From Selenomonadales bacterium (GTDB taxonomy: Bacteria > Bacillota > Negativicutes > Selenomonadales > Selenomonadaceae), in assembly GCA_900769615.1 (NCBI GenBank), contig CAAGHH010000009.1, positions 33,677-97,676 on the forward strand: DNA of 64,000 bases, read 5' to 3'. This document shows, one piece after another, positions 8,955-17,604 of the stretch. A model generated the notes under the pieces. The model was given only the letters and a program-made list of their open reading frames with translations, did not search any database and was not told where the DNA came from. The position numbers and the translations under genes are program-made. Numbering within the stretch: position 1 is the stretch's first letter; each line of letters opens with the position of its first letter.

Positions 8955-10226
8955 TTAGGCTAAAGAACCCTTATACAATGAACCAGGGTAATTGAGGGTA
9001 GCAAAGTAATCCTCAATAGTCTGAGCCCGGCGAATGAGCTCAATACTGCCATCGGTTCTTAATAGCAGTTCAGCGCACCAGAGCTTGCCGTTGTAGTTAA
9101 AGCCCATAGCGCTGCCATGCGCACCGGTATCATGAATAATGACTAAATCACCAATGTCAATTTTCGGAAGTTTGCGATCAACAGCAAATTTATCATTGTT
9201 TTCGCACAGCGAACCAGTGACGTCGTAGGTATGGTCAAGTGGCGCATTTTCTTTACCGGCAATAGTAATATGATGATAAGCACCATACATAGCTGGGCGC
9301 ATGAGATTAGCCATGCAGGAATCAAGACCAATATAATCTTTGTAAGTCTTTTTTTCATGAATAGCAGTGGAAACCAGCCAGCCAGCAGGACCAGTGATAG
9401 CACGACCGCTTTCAGTCATAATGGCAACCTTATCAAGTCCTGCCGGCAGCATCATTTCTTGATACAGTTTATGAATGCCTTCGCCGATTTCGATAAGATT
9501 TAATGGTTCCTCTTCCGGGCGGTAAGGGATACCAAAACCGCCACCGAGATTAACGAATTCAACTTCGATAGCAAGTTTTTCTTTTAATTCGCAAGCTAAA
9601 GTGAACATGAGCTTAGCGGTGAGTAAAAAAGCTTCTGTGCGGCGTTCGTTAGAGGCTACCATTGTATGCAGACCAAAGCGTTTAACACCTTTTTCTTTGG
9701 CGCGACGATAGCCTTCGATTAATTGGTCATGAGTAAGACCGTATTTAGCTTCGGTCGGTTTGCCAATGATATCATTGCCTTCAACTAAGTCACCGGGATT
9801 ATAACGGAAGCAAAGAATTTTTGGAAGGCCAGCATTTTTTTCTAAAAAATCAAGATGGGAAATATCATCAAGATTAATTATAGCGCCAAGTTCAATGGCT
9901 TTTTGAAATTCATTAGCGGGTGTGTCGTTAGATGTTAAAATAATTTCTTCACCCTTTACACCGCTGATATCAGACAGCAGTAACTCCGGCAGACTGCTGC
10001 AATCAGTGCCGGCACCTTCCTCGTGGAGAATTTCGATAATCCGTGGATTGGGCAGGGCTTTTACGGCAAACTGTTCACGGAAGCGTGGTGCCCAAGCAAA
10101 AGCTTTTTGCAAATTGCGGATATTTTGGCGAATAGCCTGTTCGTCATAAATATGAAAAGGGGTTGGATATTTTTTTATGATTTCCTGTAATTGGGCTTTA
10201 TTTAAAGGAAATGTTTTTTCAGCCAT
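8955..10226 (-). CDS. lysA: Diaminopimelate decarboxylase-family PLP enzyme
   Basis: A 423-residue fold-type III PLP decarboxylase. Lys56 in FAVKALPNP is the PLP lysine. The glycine-rich NLGGGFGIPY, ESGRAI, and the C-terminal CENNDKF / HDTGAHGSAMGFNYNG motifs fit the LysA-like branch, which converts meso-diaminopimelate to lysine. The CENND motif replaces the CESGD of classical LysA, so this is a divergent LysA clade. A related ornithine, lysine or carboxy-polyamine substrate is not fully excluded. Negativicutes can link cadaverine to peptidoglycan, so lysine supply is relevant. It has its own strong promoter and an AGGAGG site. Confidence 0.82.
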   Translation of the reverse strand: MAEKTFPLNKAQLQEIIKKYPTPFHIYDEQAIRQNIRNLQKAFAWAPRFREQFAVKALPNPRIIEILHEEGAGTDCSSLPELLLSDISGVKGEEIILTSNDTPANEFQKAIELGAIINLDDISHLDFLEKNAGLPKILCFRYNPGDLVEGNDIIGKPTEAKYGLTHDQLIEGYRRAKEKGVKRFGLHTMVASNERRTEAFLLTAKLMFTLACELKEKLAIEVEFVNLGGGFGIPYRPEEEPLNLIEIGEGIHKLYQEMMLPAGLDKVAIMTESGRAITGPAGWLVSTAIHEKKTYKDYIGLDSCMANLMRPAMYGAYHHITIAGKENAPLDHTYDVTGSLCENNDKFAVDRKLPKIDIGDLVIIHDTGAHGSAMGFNYNGKLWCAELLLRTDGSIELIRRAQTIEDYFATLNYPGSLYKGSLA

Positions 10227-10284
10227 AGCGGGTTTCCTCCTGACTTGTATAGAGAATAATTATTAACTGTAAAAATGTAAATTT

Positions 10285-10314
10285 ATTATAACAAATAATA
10301 CATAAAGGTGTCAA
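10285..10314 (-). promoter_or_regulatory. lysA promoter (minus strand)
   Basis: Read on the minus strand, TTGACA (10314-10309) and TATAAT (10290-10285) are both perfect consensus boxes, separated by 18 bases. They lie about 60 bases before the start codon. Confidence 0.85.
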
Positions 10315-10350
10315 TAAATATAACTAAATTGAAATAATTAACCGGCTGGT

Positions 10351-10395
10351 AATGAAAAACACGCTTCTCACCTTGAGTAAGCGTGTTTTTCATTA
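10351..10395 (-). terminator. Terminator of the YgbA_NO-family gene
   Basis: A long stem (AATGAAAAACACGCTT paired with AAGCGTGTTTTTCATT) lies just beyond the stop of the minus-strand gene at 10397 and insulates it from lysA. Confidence 0.88.
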
Positions 10396-10396
10396 G

Positions 10397-10858
10397 TTAT
10401 TTTTTATTTTTGCGTTCCTTAGCGCGTTCTTTGGAAGCTTTGTCTTTAGCTTTGATTTTATCATCAATTTTTTTGGCTTGCTGATATTTAGCATAATCAA
10501 CACCCATGCTGGCAAGCTTGTGCTTTACGGCCATTATCGGGTGGCGCAAAAACATTCTTTTTTGCGTGGAGCCCATGATAGCGAGAAATTCTTTTGCCTG
10601 ATGAGAACCGAAGCATTGAATGGTATGGTCACAACGGTCGCAGATCGGTTTGGTGATACCATACGGGCACCGATTCATTTTAGTCATGACTGTAGCTAAG
10701 AGCGCAGTGCATTTCGGGCAAAGTTTGTCACCGCTGGTACTATGATGACTATGGCAGTAAATGCCAAAGGTTTTGCGGATATTGGCTTTCTCCTTAGGAA
10801 TGTTATTTTTTATCTCTACCGGTTTACGCTTAGGCAGAAAACGCGAGAATATGCTCAT
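10397..10858 (-). CDS. YgbA_NO-family (nitrous oxide-stimulated promoter) protein
   Basis: A 153-residue cytosolic protein rich in Cys and His. The pattern HSHHSTSGDKLCPKC, then MNRCPYG-TKPICDRCDHTIQCF, then KRMFLRHPIMAVKHKL matches the YgbA family, named for nitrosative-stress-induced expression in enterobacteria. The cysteines suggest zinc or Fe-S binding, but the biochemical role is not settled. The last 35 residues are very basic and lysine-rich (KAKDKASKERAKERKNKK), possibly nucleic-acid binding. It is monocistronic, divergent from the DegS-like kinase, with AAGGTGAG before the ATG. The family call rests on motif recall, not a search. Confidence 0.75.
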   Translation of the reverse strand: MSIFSRFLPKRKPVEIKNNIPKEKANIRKTFGIYCHSHHSTSGDKLCPKCTALLATVMTKMNRCPYGITKPICDRCDHTIQCFGSHQAKEFLAIMGSTQKRMFLRHPIMAVKHKLASMGVDYAKYQQAKKIDDKIKAKDKASKERAKERKNKK

Positions 10859-10957
10859 TAAAACTCACCTTTCAATCATTAAATATCACATATAAAGAGT
10901 AAACTATACCATTCCTTATTTTAAGGGTAATTAGGAATAAAAGCAAGTCATATGTAC

Positions 10958-10985
10958 TTGACTTCCTGCGGTTTCATAGTACAAT
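10958..10985 (+). promoter_or_regulatory. Promoter of the DegS-like kinase operon
   Basis: TTGACT (10958-10963) and TACAAT (10980-10985) are separated by 16 bases, about 57 bases upstream of the start codon. Confidence 0.7.
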
Positions 10986-11042
10986 TTATACAGGATAGAT
11001 TAAGACATTGATGTATGAGCAAAAAAGATATGGAGGATGCAA

Positions 11043-12302
11043 ATGGCAGAAAGCTTGACGGGAAGCTCGTTAGATTTGGATCAGTCTGATATTCAAAAGG
11101 ATTCCCTCAAGAAAATCCTTAAGAACACGATCAATATTATCGAAAAAAACAAGTCACAAATTTTTGAAATATATGAAACGGCTCGTGATGAAGTAGAAAA
11201 TAGTAAACAGCTGTTAAAAGAAATAAAGGAACAAGTTCGCAAAACTATTGATAAAGTTGATAAACTTATAAAGCAGGAACAGTTAGAAAAACAAAATTTA
11301 GTTATAGTCAGCAGCAATTTTCAGCATTATTCTGAAGAAAAAATTCGTGCCAGCTATGAAGCTGTCAAGAATGTACAGGTGGCATTGGGGGTAGAAAAAG
11401 AAAAAGAATATAATCTGCGTCAGCAACGGGATAAGCTGGAAATAAGGTTGCGCAATTTGCAAGTTATGTTAAACCAAGCAGAGCATTTGGCTTTGGCTAT
11501 AGGTTCAGTGCTGTCGTATCTTAGTACGCAAGTGAGCGGAGTAGTTTGGAAAATCGAAGCCGTTCAGAAAGAAAAGTTTATTGGTGCACGGGTTATTAAA
11601 GCTCAGGAAGATGAGCGTTTTCGGGTATCAAGAGAAATTCATGATGGACCAGCGCAAGATTTAGCAAATTTGATTTTTCAAACTTCCGTAGCAGAAAAGC
11701 TGGTCGATTATGATCCTGATGAGGCTAAAAAAACCTTACAGGATTTAAGACAACAGATAAGAAACTGCCTTACGGATGTAAGACAGGTAATTTTTGATAT
11801 GCGGCCGATGGCACTTGATGATTTAGGCTTGGCACCAGCGATTAATCAGCTGGTAAGCCGGATGGCTGCTCGCGATATGCTGACGGTTGATTTTAGTGTC
11901 GATGGCAAGGCTTATGATTTGCCTAAGCATGTAGAGATTGCTGTATTCAGAATAGTGCAAGAGGCGTTAAATAATGTTATGCATCATGCCAAAACCCAAA
12001 TGGCGAGGGTAAGACTTTTGTATGCACCAAGTACTTTATCGGTGTTAATTGAGGATAAAGGCGCAGGTTTTGATACTGAGGCAAAACCGGAACCTGACAG
12101 CGAAGACGGACTTGATGAGCACGTTGGTCATTTTGGCATTATGGGAATGGAAGAAAGAGCCAAGATAATTGGTGCAGAATTAAAAGTCAGCTCGGAAATA
12201 GGCAAGGGCACCAAGGTTCATTTGCGGATTACTAAAAAAGCAAGTGCAGTTAAAGATAAAAGTATAACAATAATTAAAACACCGGAAAAAGGTAGAAAAT
12301 GA
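11043..12302 (+). CDS. DegS-like cytosolic sensor histidine kinase
   Basis: ATG 11043 is chosen because GGAGG (11032-11036) abuts ATG 11037 directly but is six bases from 11043. The protein has 419 residues. The first 200 or so are predominantly coiled coil with no membrane segment, as in DegS. A HisKA_3 region follows with the H-box SREIHDGPAQDLANL, then VRQVIFDMRPMALDDLGLAPA, and a HATPase domain (FRIVQEALNNVMHHA; DKGAGFD; GHFGIMGMEERA). It should autophosphorylate and signal to a NarL/DegU-type regulator, but none is adjacent. The 3' end overlaps the decarboxylase start (ATGA), implying coupled translation. Confidence 0.88.
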   Translation: MAESLTGSSLDLDQSDIQKDSLKKILKNTINIIEKNKSQIFEIYETARDEVENSKQLLKEIKEQVRKTIDKVDKLIKQEQLEKQNLVIVSSNFQHYSEEKIRASYEAVKNVQVALGVEKEKEYNLRQQRDKLEIRLRNLQVMLNQAEHLALAIGSVLSYLSTQVSGVVWKIEAVQKEKFIGARVIKAQEDERFRVSREIHDGPAQDLANLIFQTSVAEKLVDYDPDEAKKTLQDLRQQIRNCLTDVRQVIFDMRPMALDDLGLAPAINQLVSRMAARDMLTVDFSVDGKAYDLPKHVEIAVFRIVQEALNNVMHHAKTQMARVRLLYAPSTLSVLIEDKGAGFDTEAKPEPDSEDGLDEHVGHFGIMGMEERAKIIGAELKVSSEIGKGTKVHLRITKKASAVKDKSITIIKTPEKGRK

Positions 12303-13783
12303 TGCCAAAATACAAGAAAACAGAGTTGCATCAGGGTAGAGCGCCGATTGCGGAAGCCATGGAGGCTTATGCGCGAGACGGCGCTCTCGCTTTTCATACG
12401 CCTGGGCACAAGCAGGGATTAGGAGCGCATCCCTTATTGAAAAAACTGATAACGACTGAAGGCTTAAAAGAAGAAGTTTCGCTCATGGAAGAATTGGATG
12501 ATCTGCATGAGCCAACGATGTGTATCAAGGATGCTCAAAAACTGGCAGCTGATTTATATGCTGCTGATACAGCGTATTTCATGATTAATGGCACGACGGG
12601 GGCTATCCATACCATGCTGCTGGGGGCACTGAAGCCTGGTGATACCGTGCTTTTGCCTCGTAACGCGCATCGTTCAATGATTGGCGGTTTGATATTGGCA
12701 GGAGCCAAGCCGGTATTTATTAATCCGGCAATTGATGATAAGCTAGGCATAGCTATGGGACTTCGTTATGCTGATATCGCCGCTGCTATCAAAAAGCATC
12801 CGGAGGCTAAAGCTTTAGCTTTGGTCTATCCAACTTATTATGGGGTAACAATAGATTTAACCAAGGTAGCGAAGCTGGTGCATGCCCATGATATGCTGCT
12901 GTTAGTCGATGAAGCGCATGGCTCGCATTTAAAATTCAGTGATAAGCTTCCTAAGCAGGCGATTGATTGCGGAGCCGATATGGCAGCACAAAGTACGCAT
13001 AAAATAACTGGGGCGATGACGCAGTGTTCATTGCTTTTGGTAAATAATAAGCGAATAGCTAAGGAAAAGGTGCGGCAGGCAGCGAGCCTCCTGCAATCAA
13101 CTAGCCCTAATCAGCTGCTATTAGCCTCTTTAGATATTGCGCGGCTGCAATTAGCTGAGCAAGGAAGGCTTTTAGTAGGACGCGCGGTAGAGTTAGCACA
13201 GAAACTTCGGGCTGATATTAATAAAATAGCTGGGCTTTGGTCATTTGGCTGTGATTATCTAAATGATGAAGGAGCTAGCGGCTTAGATGTTACCAAGGTG
13301 ACAGTTAATGTAAGAGGATTAGGTATTAGTGGTCCGCAGGCTGAGAGTATATTGCGCCATGAGTATAAGATACAATGTGAATTATCAGATGCTTACAATG
13401 TGTTATTTATAATTTCGTATGCTGATACTGAGCGGGAAACTAGTATGCTTTTGCAAGCTTTGCAGAATTTAGCCGCCAAGGTTAAGCAAAAGACCTTGTT
13501 TACCGTACAAAACAAGCTGCCAGAGCTGCCACAAACAGCGATGTCACCGCGAGCGGCTTTTTTTGCGCCGGCAGAAAATATAAATTTTGCGGACGCTCTT
13601 GGCAGAATAGCCGCAGAACAAGTGATGTTTTATCCTCCGGGTATACCTATTTTGCTCCCAGGTGATTTGATAGCGGAATCAGCCTTAGCTTATATCCGAG
13701 AAATGCAAGCGTTAGGGCTCAAGGTGGTAGGTCCTGAAGATGCGGCATTAAAAAAATTGAAGGTAGTGAAAATAGATGACTAA
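12299..13783 (+). CDS. Orn/Lys/Arg decarboxylase-family PLP enzyme
   Basis: A 494-residue fold-type I PLP enzyme. Motifs: AFHTPGHKQG (33-40), NGTTGAIHTM (97-106), the PLP-contacting LLVDEAHGSH (201-210) and the Schiff-base lysine in STHK (Lys235), followed by the C-terminal Orn_DC domain. The length matches the short Firmicutes SpeA/YaaO/Cad type, which decarboxylates arginine, lysine or ornithine; the substrate cannot be read from sequence. In many Firmicutes such a gene precedes tmk, as here. The ATG overlaps the kinase stop by four bases; a second ATG at 12302 is possible. The tmk start overlaps its end by eight bases. Confidence 0.88.
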   Translation: MMPKYKKTELHQGRAPIAEAMEAYARDGALAFHTPGHKQGLGAHPLLKKLITTEGLKEEVSLMEELDDLHEPTMCIKDAQKLAADLYAADTAYFMINGTTGAIHTMLLGALKPGDTVLLPRNAHRSMIGGLILAGAKPVFINPAIDDKLGIAMGLRYADIAAAIKKHPEAKALALVYPTYYGVTIDLTKVAKLVHAHDMLLLVDEAHGSHLKFSDKLPKQAIDCGADMAAQSTHKITGAMTQCSLLLVNNKRIAKEKVRQAASLLQSTSPNQLLLASLDIARLQLAEQGRLLVGRAVELAQKLRADINKIAGLWSFGCDYLNDEGASGLDVTKVTVNVRGLGISGPQAESILRHEYKIQCELSDAYNVLFIISYADTERETSMLLQALQNLAAKVKQKTLFTVQNKLPELPQTAMSPRAAFFAPAENINFADALGRIAAEQVMFYPPGIPILLPGDLIAESALAYIREMQALGLKVVGPEDAALKKLKVVKIDD

Positions 13784-14447
13784 AGGCAAACTTATTATCA
13801 TCGAGGCAGGGGATGGCTCAGGCAAGGCCACCCAGACCCAAAAATTATATGAGCATTTGCAAGCTGATGGCTATAAGGTGCACAAGGTTGAATTTCCTGA
13901 TTATAAAGCTGATTCATCAATGCTGGTAAGAATGTATTTAAATGGAGATTTTGGTCAGCATGTCGATGATGTTAATGCTTTTGCGGCATCTACTTTTTTT
14001 GCGGTAGACAGATATGCGTCATACCGTATGAAATGGAAAAAGTATTATGAAGCAGGCGATATAATATTAGCCGACCGCTATACGACTAGCAATATGGTGC
14101 ATCAAGCTGTTAAAATAACGGATAGTGCCGAGAGGGATGCTTTTTTAGATTGGCTTTGGGATTATGAGTTTAATAAGCTGGCGTTGCCGGTGCCGGATAA
14201 GGTCGTTTTTTTGGATATGGCACCGAATGTGGCTGATAAACTGATAGATGCCAGAGCTGAAGCTGGCAAGCAGGCCAAAGATATTCATGAACAGGATACG
14301 AGTTATTTGCATCGCTGTCATGCAGCTTATGTATGGTTAGCTAAAAAATATGGCTGGGATAAAGTAAAATGTGATGATGGCAGTAAGCCCAAAAGTATAG
14401 AAGCTATTCATCAAGCAGTGTATAAAGCAGTTAAAACGATTTTGTAA
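13776..14447 (+). CDS. tmk: Thymidylate kinase-family protein
   Basis: A 223-residue cytosolic kinase with P-loop GDGSGKATQ (residues 12-20), the nucleotide-binding DRYASYR (about 82-88) and LADRYTTSNMVHQ. The fold should phosphorylate dTMP to dTDP. The P-loop context is AGDGSGKATQTQ rather than the usual EGxDGxGKSTQ, and the protein is slightly long, so it belongs to a divergent branch. Another deoxynucleotide specificity cannot be excluded. It overlaps the decarboxylase gene and lies ten bases before rnmV, consistent with one operon. Confidence 0.82.
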   Translation: MTKGKLIIIEAGDGSGKATQTQKLYEHLQADGYKVHKVEFPDYKADSSMLVRMYLNGDFGQHVDDVNAFAASTFFAVDRYASYRMKWKKYYEAGDIILADRYTTSNMVHQAVKITDSAERDAFLDWLWDYEFNKLALPVPDKVVFLDMAPNVADKLIDARAEAGKQAKDIHEQDTSYLHRCHAAYVWLAKKYGWDKVKCDDGSKPKSIEAIHQAVYKAVKTIL

Positions 14448-14457
14448 AGGAGCCTTT

Positions 14458-15009
14458 ATGATAAAAGAAGTGCTGGTAGTCGAAGGCAAGATGGATGTCG
14501 TGGCCATCGAAAAAGCGGTAGAAGCAGATTGTATTATAACTGAGGGATTTAATTTAAAGCCACAGACTTTAAAAAATATTGAACAAGCCTATAAAAAACG
14601 TGGCATTATCATAATGACGGATCCGGATATGGCTGGCGAGCGAATAAGAAGCTATTTAACGCGCCGATTCCCTCAGGCCAAGCATGCCTTTGTACCGGTA
14701 GCAGATGCTACCGCTAATGATGATATAGGTATCGAGCAGGCTAAGCCGGAAGCAATACGAAAGGCCTTAGCTAAGGTGCGCACCCCCGGCTGGGAAGTGC
14801 AGGATTTATTTAGCAGCAAGGATTTAATATTGAATAATTTAGCTGGCAGCAGTAATGCAAGCAGCCGGCGGGCTAAATTAGGTGAGATGCTAGGATTAGG
14901 CTTTGCTAATGCTAAAACATTTTTAAAGAGGCTTAATCATTATGGCGTGACGCAGGCGGAATTTGCAGCAGCTTTAGCCAAATTAGATGGGAGGCCAGTT
15001 GATGAATAA
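14458..15009 (+). CDS. rnmV: Ribonuclease M5
   Basis: A 183-residue TOPRIM nuclease that matures 5S rRNA precursor in Firmicutes. The TOPRIM residues are visible: the catalytic glutamate in VVEGKMD near the N-terminus, and the metal-binding TDPDMAGERIR. The C-terminal part (SSRRAKLGEMLGLGFANAKTFLKRLN) matches the usual RNase M5 tail. It precedes rsmA, the classical pairing, and its 3' end overlaps the rsmA start by eight bases. Confidence 0.93.
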   Translation: MIKEVLVVEGKMDVVAIEKAVEADCIITEGFNLKPQTLKNIEQAYKKRGIIIMTDPDMAGERIRSYLTRRFPQAKHAFVPVADATANDDIGIEQAKPEAIRKALAKVRTPGWEVQDLFSSKDLILNNLAGSSNASSRRAKLGEMLGLGFANAKTFLKRLNHYGVTQAEFAAALAKLDGRPVDE

Positions 15010-15886
15010 ACAGGATGAACAGATTATACAGCCTAAGATTGCTAGCCGAGAGGTGACAAATCATATTTTAAAGGCATTTGGGCTCAGAATGAGCAAAAAA
15101 TTAGGACAAAACTTTTTAATTGATGCCAGCATTGTGCAAGGCATCGTTGATGCAGCTGAAATTAAACCAGGTGACAGGGTATTAGAAATTGGACCAGGCA
15201 TTGGTACACTGACGCAAGGCTTAGCCGAAGCTGGAGCGGAAGTAAAAGCGGTAGAGCTCGATAAAAAATTGCCAGCTGTTTTAGCTGAGACGCTTAAGGC
15301 CTATGATAATGTAACGGTAATACCGGGCGATATTTTAAAGGTTAATATTAAGGAAATAATGGGCGAAGGTCCATTTAAAGTAGCAGCTAATCTGCCTTAT
15401 TATATTACAACGCCGATACTTATGACGCTTTTGGAGCGGCATTTGCCCATTACGCATATGGTGACGATGGTACAAAAAGAAGTTGCTGATCGGATGATAG
15501 CCAAACCAGGTTCCAGAATTTATGGCGCTTTATCAGTGGCCGTACAATACTATACTGAACCCCAAATAGTATTAGATGTTCCGCCACGCTCCTTTATACC
15601 AGCACCGGAAGTAGATAGTGTGGTTATTGCTTGTAAAGTAAGAGAAAATCCAGCGGTTAAGGTAATCAGTGAAAAGATGTTCTTTAGAGTGGTAAAAGCT
15701 GCTTTTGGTCAGCGACGCAAAACCTTGGCTAATGCCTTGCGTGGCGGTGGCTTTCCGAAAGAACAGGTACGCGATGTTATGGAAAGTGCGGGGATTGACC
15801 CGACTAGACGCGGTGAGACACTGTCGTTAGCGGAATTTGCTGTCTTAGCTGATGCTTTCGCTAAATTGTTGGCAAATGCTAAATAA
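15002..15886 (+). CDS. rsmA: 16S rRNA dimethyladenosine transferase
   Basis: ATG 15002 is chosen because GAGG (14991-14994) is well spaced. The in-frame ATG at 14987 would place the ribosome site inside the gene. The protein has 294 residues and dimethylates two adjacent adenines in helix 45 of 16S rRNA using SAM. Motifs: KKLGQNFLID, the SAM-binding LEIGPGIGTLTQGLA, the catalytic NLPYYITTPIL, and FGQRRKTLANALR near the C-terminus. It is the last gene of the decarboxylase-tmk-rnmV-rsmA operon. No clear terminator follows before the next promoter. Confidence 0.97.
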   Translation: MNKQDEQIIQPKIASREVTNHILKAFGLRMSKKLGQNFLIDASIVQGIVDAAEIKPGDRVLEIGPGIGTLTQGLAEAGAEVKAVELDKKLPAVLAETLKAYDNVTVIPGDILKVNIKEIMGEGPFKVAANLPYYITTPILMTLLERHLPITHMVTMVQKEVADRMIAKPGSRIYGALSVAVQYYTEPQIVLDVPPRSFIPAPEVDSVVIACKVRENPAVKVISEKMFFRVVKAAFGQRRKTLANALRGGGFPKEQVRDVMESAGIDPTRRGETLSLAEFAVLADAFAKLLANAK

Positions 15887-15889
15887 GTA

Positions 15890-15918
15890 TTGATACTATG
15901 TAAAATTTGTTATAGAAT
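15890..15918 (+). promoter_or_regulatory. Promoter of the nhaC-like gene
   Basis: TTGATA (15890-15895) and TAGAAT (15913-15918) have a 17-base spacer. The leader is about 60 bases long. Confidence 0.65.
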
Positions 15919-15982
15919 TAACTTGTGTATTTGACAGATAGATTAGCGCAGCAGCTAGCTGTAATGATTAGAGAAAGTAGGT

Positions 15983-17494
15983 ATGATAATGGCACAAACA
16001 GCCTGGTCAATTTTACCACCGATTATTACGATTGTATTGGCATTATGGACAAAAGAAGTTTATATGTCGCTTATTATTGGTATTTTTTCCGGTGCCTTGC
16101 TGTTTACTGGCGGCAATATTCTGGAGTCAATACTAACGATGTTTGCAGTAATGTCAGATAAGGTTGGCAGCAACGTCAATATTTTGGTATTTTTGGTTAT
16201 TTTAGGTATTCTAGTGGCGGCGATTGCGCGCAGTGGTGCTACTCGGGCGTATGGTGAATGGGCAGCACGGGTTATAAATGGCAAGCGCAGTGCCTCGCTG
16301 GTTACAGCACTGCTAGGAGTAGTTATTTTTATTGATGACTATTTTAATTGCCTTACAGTTGGTACGGTTATGCGCCCCGTTACGGATAAGTTTAAAATTG
16401 CGCGCGTTAAGCTGGCGTATATAATTGATGCTACGGCGGCACCAATCTGTATTATTGCGCCAGTTTCCAGCTGGGCAGCAGCCGTGGGCTCGTCCCTGCC
16501 TGAAGATAGCAGCATTGATGGTTTTTCACTTTTTTTACAAACGATACCATTTAATCTTTATGCTTGGCTAACGATTATTTTTATGATATTTATTATTTGG
16601 ACCGGACGAGATTTTGCTACTATGAGAAAAGAAGTAAGTGCGAGTAATGCTCACTTTGTGGTTCCTAAGGAATATCAAGATGCTTCAAATATCAAAAAAG
16701 AGGATGAGGGCAATGGCAAAATTATTGATTTGCTGCTGCCATTAGTAGTATTAATCGTAGCTTGTATTTATGGTATGCTTTATACTGGTGGCATTAATGA
16801 CGGTAAATCCATAGCTGAGGCTTTTGCTAATTGTGATTCTTCTAAATCATTGGTATTGGGCTCGTTTATTGCCTTTGTCTTTACAGGTTTCTTATACCTT
16901 CCCCGCAAAGTCATAAGTTTTAATGCTTTCTGCGATAGTTTTGGCTGGGGATTCAAGGCGATGACGCCGGCTATATTTATACTGTGTTTAGCTTGGACCT
17001 TATCTGGCATTTGCAGTGATAAATATTTAAATCTGGGTGGTTTTGTGGGAGGACTGGTTAGTGCCCATGCATCGGTTATGATGTTTTTGCCAGTGATATT
17101 CTTCCTCGTAGCTATTGGACTGGCTTTTGCAACCGGTACTTCCTGGGGGACATTTGGTATTTTGATTCCAATTGCGGTAGCTGTAGTTAATAATGATCCT
17201 AATATGCTGGTGTTATCAGTAACCGCTATTCTTTCAGGTGCTGTTTGTGGCGATCATGCATCACCAATTTCAGATACAACAATTTTAGCTTCGGCTGGTG
17301 CGCAATGTCATCATATAGATCATGTCAATACGCAGATTCCTTATGTGTTTACCGTTGCCGCCTGCTGTACGGCTGGCTATGTGGTCGATGGTCTTACTGC
17401 TAATGGCTGGCTGGGACTTTTGGTTAGTCTTGGTGTTTTAGCTTTGGTTATGGTATTTATAAGGGCCAGGATTCCATCCTTGGAAGCCAAATAA
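15983..17494 (+). CDS. NhaC-family Na+/H+ antiporter
   Basis: A protein of 503 residues from ATG 15983; ATG 15989 two codons later is equally plausible. It is polytopic, with about 11-12 hydrophobic segments. The stretches VVIFIDDYFNCLTVGTVMRPVTDK, APICIIAPVSSWAAAVGSS, FATGTSWGTFGILIPIAVA and GAVCGDHASPISDTTILASAGA are hallmarks of the Na+/H+ antiporter NhaC superfamily, which also contains malate-Na+/lactate-H+ exchangers such as MleN. The exchanged ion or acid is therefore not certain. It is flanked by its own promoter and a strong palindromic terminator. Confidence 0.9.
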   Translation: MIMAQTAWSILPPIITIVLALWTKEVYMSLIIGIFSGALLFTGGNILESILTMFAVMSDKVGSNVNILVFLVILGILVAAIARSGATRAYGEWAARVINGKRSASLVTALLGVVIFIDDYFNCLTVGTVMRPVTDKFKIARVKLAYIIDATAAPICIIAPVSSWAAAVGSSLPEDSSIDGFSLFLQTIPFNLYAWLTIIFMIFIIWTGRDFATMRKEVSASNAHFVVPKEYQDASNIKKEDEGNGKIIDLLLPLVVLIVACIYGMLYTGGINDGKSIAEAFANCDSSKSLVLGSFIAFVFTGFLYLPRKVISFNAFCDSFGWGFKAMTPAIFILCLAWTLSGICSDKYLNLGGFVGGLVSAHASVMMFLPVIFFLVAIGLAFATGTSWGTFGILIPIAVAVVNNDPNMLVLSVTAILSGAVCGDHASPISDTTILASAGAQCHHIDHVNTQIPYVFTVAACCTAGYVVDGLTANGWLGLLVSLGVLALVMVFIRARIPSLEAK

Positions 17495-17528
17495 AAAACT
17501 CGATAAATAGGCATTAGTAACATAATGT

Positions 17529-17568
17529 TAACAAAACCGCAACAATTAATTGTTGCGGTTTTGTTATG
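17529..17568. terminator. Terminator after the nhaC-like gene
   Basis: A 38-base perfect palindrome (17529-17566), TAACAAAACCGCAACA meeting its complement around ATTAAT. It ends 38 bases before the pstB start codon. Confidence 0.85.
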
Positions 17569-17604
17569 CTTATCTTACGTAAAATATTAGTGGAGGATAA
17601 GCCA

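Noticed and set aside
15925..16161. 78-residue plus-strand ORF at the start of the nhaC-like gene
   Set aside because: It runs in another frame over the antiporter gene and has no ribosome site or family resemblance.
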